A DNA stretch of 5,944 bases from Acidobacteriota bacterium (lineage in GTDB: Bacteria > Acidobacteriota > UBA4820 > DSQY01). The position numbers and the translations under genes were made by a program. A model generated the notes under the pieces. That model saw nothing but the letters and a program-made list of their open reading frames with translations, did no database searches and was not told where the DNA came from. The stretch's first letter is position 1. Each line of letters opens with the position of its first letter. The DNA is taken from positions 1 through 5,944 of the forward strand of contig JAKAIJ010000166.1 in the NCBI GenBank assembly GCA_021814355.1, written 5' to 3'. Shown here piece after piece: positions 5,797 through 5,944 of the stretch.

Positions 5797-5944
5797 CAAG
5801 GAGATCGCGGAGCAAAGGAACGGCGGGCCGCGGAGGGGCTCTCCTTTCCGGTCATGAGCCCATTCAACAGGAGGTCCGCGACGGCCCCCCCGAGCTCGCG
5901 TGGGCCCGCCCGGTCCGGGGCGGGGAGGAGCCCTCTGCGGGCGA
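5796..5944 (-). CDS. Probable TetR-family regulator, C-terminal end (runs in from beyond the window)
   Basis: The last 48 codons and a TGA (5798-5796) of a minus-strand gene whose start lies outside; the first whole codon ends at 5942. The readable end is ARRGLLPAPDRAGPREL, then GGAVADLLLNGLM and a loose tail ending FAPRSP. A 'LL.P..DP..LA..VADLLLNGL' closing helix is typical of the ligand/dimerisation domain of TetR-type repressors. The DNA-binding domain is not in view, so this rests on the short tail plus context: in E. coli the TetR-type gene cecR (ybiH) sits directly before ybhG. The stop is 11 bases before the next start, so the regulator is probably the first gene of this operon and represses it together with itself. 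The rest of the gene is needed to confirm the family. Confidence 0.65.
   Translation of the reverse strand, partial: ARRGLLPAPDRAGPRELGGAVADLLLNGLMTGKESPSAARRSFAPRSP

Noticed and set aside
4817..5815. The ATPase frame stays open far upstream through the adaptor gene, suggesting a 693-residue fusion
   Set aside because: Over 4817-5784 this is an out-of-frame reading of the adaptor gene, whose own frame has a full family match. No start or domain supports a fusion.
1..5944. A previously undescribed defence, mobile or RNA-based system
   Set aside because: Every gene fits a tripartite ABC exporter locus of known type. No transposase, nuclease, repeat array, tRNA or rRNA sequence was seen.

Overview
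The window is a single minus-strand operon fragment from a GC-rich (roughly 70% by eye), GTG-start-using, Gram-negative (diderm) bacterium. The diderm call rests on a periplasmic adaptor and a TolC-type outer-membrane channel. Nothing narrows the taxon further; a GC-rich acidobacterial, myxobacterial or proteobacterial lineage would all fit.

Read in the direction of transcription (right to left) it holds: the C-terminal end of a probable TetR-family regulator (5944-5796, cut by the window edge); a YbhG-type membrane fusion protein with a likely lipoprotein signal (5784-4813); a 161-bp C-rich spacer; two separate ABC ATPases matching the N-terminal and C-terminal halves of the fused E. coli YbhF (4651-3734 and 3737-2772); two ABC-2 permeases matching YbhS (2775-1642) and YbhR (1637-507); a 173-bp spacer with a GC-rich hairpin; and the first 111 residues of a TolC-family outer-membrane factor (333-1, cut by the other edge). 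The four ABC genes are packed tightly: two 4-bp GTGA stop/start overlaps, then a 4-bp gap. The order regulator-G-F-S-R is the order of the E. coli cecR-ybhGFSR cluster, with a dedicated outer-membrane channel added at the end.

The genes together describe a tripartite ABC-type exporter. Two different ATPases drive two different permeases in the inner membrane, the adaptor spans the periplasm, and the TolC-like protein opens the outer membrane. The upstream TetR-type repressor probably controls the operon, whose promoter lies outside the window. The E. coli homologues have been linked to drug sensitivity and efflux, but the substrate here cannot be read from sequence.

This is a recognisable transporter family and not a new kind of system. 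The most informative details are the split YbhF, an apparently asymmetric pair of ATP sites (switch histidine replaced by alanine in the first ATPase, LPGGW in place of LSGGQ in the second), and the two structured or compositionally odd spacers that divide the operon into adaptor, transporter core and outer-membrane modules. I saw no RNA genes, mobile elements, CRISPR arrays or plus-strand genes.
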